A DNA stretch of 64,000 nucleotides from Phnomibacter ginsenosidimutans. Its GTDB lineage: Bacteria > Bacteroidota > Bacteroidia > Chitinophagales > Chitinophagaceae. A program made the translations under genes and the position numbers. The notes under the pieces were generated by a model, which did not search any database, had not been told where the DNA came from, and saw only the letters and a program-made list of their open reading frames with translations. Shown here piece by piece: positions 61,562 through 64,000 of this stretch. Location: assembly GCF_009740285.1 (NCBI RefSeq), contig NZ_CP046566.1, positions 558,001 through 622,000 of the forward strand, in the 5' to 3' direction. Each line of letters opens with the position of its first letter. Position 1 is the stretch's first letter.

Positions 61562-62206
61562 CTATAGCGTTTCAGTTAAAAAACAGAACACTTCTTTGGG
61601 GCCATGTACGCCCGTTACCAAAGTTTTTTCAATATCGGCGGTGCGGCTGGGGCCACTGGCCAAGCTGATAAATGAAGGCAATTGCTGTCCGTAACGTTGT
61701 TGCATCAGCTGCATGGCATCGCTTATATCGTACACCAATTGCTGCACACCCGCCAGGCAAATATGAATGGGTGCGTACACACTGCTGGTACGGCCGCTGC
61801 TGGCAGTACTACTCAGCAATAAGCTGCCAGTACGGGCCACCAATGCTTCGGCTCCGGTGATGCTGGCATGACAGTCGGCGAGTGTTGTATGCCAGCCATG
61901 CTGCCAACCTGCTTGCTCCAGCACATGGCGCAACTTTTCATCGGTGCAATACCATTTGTGGATGGCTTTTTTTTCTGCCAGAATATTGAGTTGCGCTACA
62001 CATTCTGCCACGTTGAGACAGTAGGCAAACTGACCTTGTATCTGCGAAAATTGTTCTGCAAATAAGATGGCCAAATCTTCGCCATCGGCAGGGGGCAGCA
62101 CCTGCTGTACAGGCACCTGTGTATGCTCAGGAAATGGAACAGGCACTGAGGTTGTCAGTGCCTGTTTTATCTTTTGAAGTATGCGTTGTTTTGCGTTGTC
62201 AGGCAT
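61562..62206 (-). CDS. LUD-domain protein (LutC/YkgG family)
   Basis: The 214-residue protein matches LutC: an N-terminal helical part (AKQRILQKIKQALTTSV), then WYCTDEKLRHVLEQAGW, ITGAEALVARTGSLLLSST, PIHICLAGVQQLVYDISDAM and ISLASGPSRTADIEKTLVTGVHGPKEV. In Bacillus LutABC oxidises lactate, but no lutA or lutB is present. In Bacteroidota a LUD gene next to ftsH is common, and its role there is unclear. It lies 20 nt downstream of ftsH and is probably cotranscribed. Confidence 0.9.
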   Translation of the reverse strand: MPDNAKQRILQKIKQALTTSVPVPFPEHTQVPVQQVLPPADGEDLAILFAEQFSQIQGQFAYCLNVAECVAQLNILAEKKAIHKWYCTDEKLRHVLEQAGWQHGWHTTLADCHASITGAEALVARTGSLLLSSTASSGRTSSVYAPIHICLAGVQQLVYDISDAMQLMQQRYGQQLPSFISLASGPSRTADIEKTLVTGVHGPKEVFCFLTETL

Positions 62207-62226
62207 CAGCCCAAAAGTACGTGGTA

Positions 62227-64000
62227 CTAAGCCTCTGGCAAAATCCCAGTGTTGTTGTCTGTTGTGTTGTCGGTAGCAGCAGGAGTGTCTTCTACTTCGG
62301 CAGCAGCATGTGGCGCAGGCGTTTCATCTACAATGTGCACATGGCCTTTCACTTCAAACGGACGCTTGCCAATCAACTCTTCTACATCGCTTTGGAACAA
62401 TACTTCTTTTTCGAGCAGGGCTTTGGCCAGCTTGGCTACATCGCCTTTTTTCTCTGTCAGCAGTTGTAGTGTACGCTTGTAAGCGATGTCGATAATGCCC
62501 CGTACTTCCTCATCAATGATTTTACCTGTTTCCTCGCTATAAGGCTTGGTAAAGGTTTGGTCGCTGTTGGGGTCGTAGTAGCTTACGTTGCCTACTTTTT
62601 CATTCATGCCGTACACTGTCACCATACCATAAGCGGTACGGGTTATTTGCTGCAGGTCGTTGCTGGCACCGGTCGATATTTTGCCGAAGAAAATTTCTTC
62701 CGCAGCACGGCCACCAAGTGTCATACAAATCTGATCCATCAGCTGGTCGGTGTTGTACAGGTACTGCTCTTTGGGCGTGTACTGTGCATAGCCAAGTGCT
62801 GCGGTACCGCGGGGCACAATGGTTACTTTCAGCAGTGGATAAGCATGCTCCAGGTGCCAGCCACAAATGGCGTGTCCGGCTTCGTGGTAGGCAATGATTT
62901 CTTTTTCTTCGGGGCTGATGAGTTTGTTTTTCTTTTCCAAACCACCAATCACACGGTCAATGGCATCCTGAAAGTCGCTCATGTCTACCGCGTCTTTTCC
63001 TTTGCGGGCAGCAATCAGGGCTGCTTCGTTACACACGTTGGCAATATCCGCACCGGCAAAGCCAGGTGTTTGTTCGGCCAGCTTGTGAATATCCAGCGTG
63101 GTAGATACCTTAATGGGCTTCAGGTGTACTTTAAAGATTTGCTCACGGCCGGTTACATCAGGTCTGTCGATGCTGATTTGGCGATCGAAACGACCGGGGC
63201 GCAGCAGGGCGCTGTCCAACACATCGGGGCGGTTGGTAGCAGCCAGAATGATAATGCCGGTATCGCCACCAAAGCCGTCCATTTCTACCAGCAACTGGTT
63301 CAGGGTATTTTCCCGTTCGTCGTTGCTCATGATGGCGTTGCGGCCACGGGCACGACCAATGGCGTCAATTTCATCAATGAAAATGATACATGGTGCTTTT
63401 TCACGGGCCTGCTTAAACAGGTCACGTACACGGCTGGCACCCACACCCACAAACATTTCTACGAAGTCGCTACCGCTGAGGCTGAAGAAAGGCACTTTGG
63501 CTTCGCCGGCCATGGCTTTGGCCAGCAAGGTTTTACCGGTACCCGGAGGGCCAACCAGCAAAGCGCCTTTGGGTATTTTACCACCCAGTGCTGTATACTT
63601 TTTGGGTTGTTTCAAAAAGTCTACTATCTCCATCACTTCCACCTTGGCTTCGTCGAGGCCCGCTACATCGGCAAAAGTGATGTTCACTTTCACGTCTTTA
63701 TCAAACAGCTGGGCCTTGCTTTTGCCAATGTTGAAAATGCCACCGGCACCACCGGGGCCACCGGCACCGCCACCCATTTTGCGCATCATGAGTACAAAAA
63801 AGAGTACCAGCATGCCAATGGTCAGCAAGGTTTGCATCACCGGACCTACCCATTCTGCTTCGTCATCTACCTTGGCTACGAGCAGCGGCAGTTTGTTGTC
63901 TTTCTGAAATTCGCGGAGCTCTACGTTCCAGCTGTTCCAGTCGGTGATTTTGAATTCAAAATGCGGACCGGTATTGTTTTTGGCAATCAGTGCTTTTTTG
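62227..64000 (-). CDS. ftsH: ATP-dependent zinc metalloprotease FtsH (N-terminus cut by window edge)
   Basis: At least 590 residues are visible and the frame is open to the window end. A periplasmic part ([19 protein letters not shown]) precedes a membrane helix ([15 protein letters not shown]) and a Gly-rich linker. The AAA domain follows ([15 protein letters not shown]; Walker [14 protein letters not shown]; Walker [16 protein letters not shown] region [18 protein letters not shown]). The protease site is HEAGH. FtsH degrades membrane and regulatory proteins. The apparent start MMQTLLT inside the gene is not real, since in-frame coding continues upstream. Confidence 0.96.
   Translation of the reverse strand, partial: KKALIAKNNTGPHFEFKITDWNSWNVELREFQKDNKLPLLVAKVDDEAEWVGPVMQTLLTIGMLVLFFVLMMRKMGGGAGGPGGAGGIFNIGKSKAQLFDKDVKVNITFADVAGLDEAKVEVMEIVDFLKQPKKYTALGGKIPKGALLVGPPGTGKTLLAKAMAGEAKVPFFSLSGSDFVEMFVGVGASRVRDLFKQAREKAPCIIFIDEIDAIGRARGRNAIMSNDERENTLNQLLVEMDGFGGDTGIIILAATNRPDVLDSALLRPGRFDRQISIDRPDVTGREQIFKVHLKPIKVSTTLDIHKLAEQTPGFAGADIANVCNEAALIAARKGKDAVDMSDFQDAIDRVIGGLEKKNKLISPEEKEIIAYHEAGHAICGWHLEHAYPLLKVTIVPRGTAALGYAQYTPKEQYLYNTDQLMDQICMTLGGRAAEEIFFGKISTGASNDLQQITRTAYGMVTVYGMNEKVGNVSYYDPNSDQTFTKPYSEETGKIIDEEVRGIIDIAYKRTLQLLTEKKGDVAKLAKALLEKEVLFQSDVEELIGKRPFEVKGHVHIVDETPAPHAAAEVEDTPAATDNTTDNNTGILPEA

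Noticed and set aside
62119-62469. Plus-strand open frame across the ftsH and LUD genes
   Set aside because: It overlaps two well-supported minus-strand genes and has no recognisable motif.

Overview
The window looks like a chromosomal segment of a Bacteroidota bacterium, most likely from the Chitinophagaceae or a close relative. Reasons: lipoproteins with LTSC or LHSC lipoboxes, many secreted proteins with an AQ cleavage site, a DUF5522 domain, VGIGT-type surface repeats, a Bacteroidota-style long acyl-CoA dehydrogenase, an Lrp/AsnC and MerR set typical of the phylum, and a TAnnTTTG -7 box upstream of alaS. GC is medium (roughly 45-50 % in most genes). These placements come from reading the proteins, not from a database search.

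Layout. 0.2-6.1 kb: a LolA-like protein, an alkyltransferase-like protein, a lipoprotein, a TrmB-DUF5522 fusion, small unknown proteins and an M23 peptidase. 6.3-10 kb: alaS, carrying an AT-rich mosaic segment, followed by an M28 peptidase. 10-17.8 kb: a minus-strand operon of planctomycete-type cytochrome proteins (PSCyt1-DUF1549-DUF1553), a DUF1501 protein, a beta-propeller and chitobiase-C-type proteins. 17.9-22.5 kb: a 1518-residue amidase plus GHL10 cell-wall enzyme. 22.6-27.3 kb: an MFS transporter, a GH43 enzyme, a HAD phosphatase and a gp19-like tail-tube protein. 27.4-32.5 kb: an accessory region with a frameshifted MmeI-like type IIL restriction-modification gene and palindromic repeats.

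32.6-37.4 kb: a phenylacetate-degradation operon (paaABCD-paaG-paaI-paaY-like, without paaE) behind a perfect palindrome. 38.9-43.4 kb: a tight minus-strand operon (ric, hemerythrin, DUF2249, NnrS/oxidase-like membrane protein, MIP18-type protein, Rrf2 regulator) opposite a DGC-domain gene, which reads as a nitric-oxide or Fe-S stress unit. 43.5-54.2 kb: obg, a YbjQ protein, a secreted repeat protein, an acyl-CoA dehydrogenase with a MarR regulator, a surface protein, an RRM protein, a GT2 glycosyltransferase and an Lrp regulator. 54.4-54.9 kb: two tandem ~195-nt tRNA-like RNAs ending in a terminator; this is the most unusual object in the window. 55-64 kb: MerR, thioredoxin-like, MscS, LpxH, TPR, GGCT, LUD and FtsH (cut by the window edge).

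At least fifteen genes are interrupted by what look like one- or two-base indels, several in short homopolymers, plus one exact 16-bp tandem duplication. This density suggests an unpolished long-read assembly more than real gene decay. Merged gene spans are therefore given, with the break located where possible.
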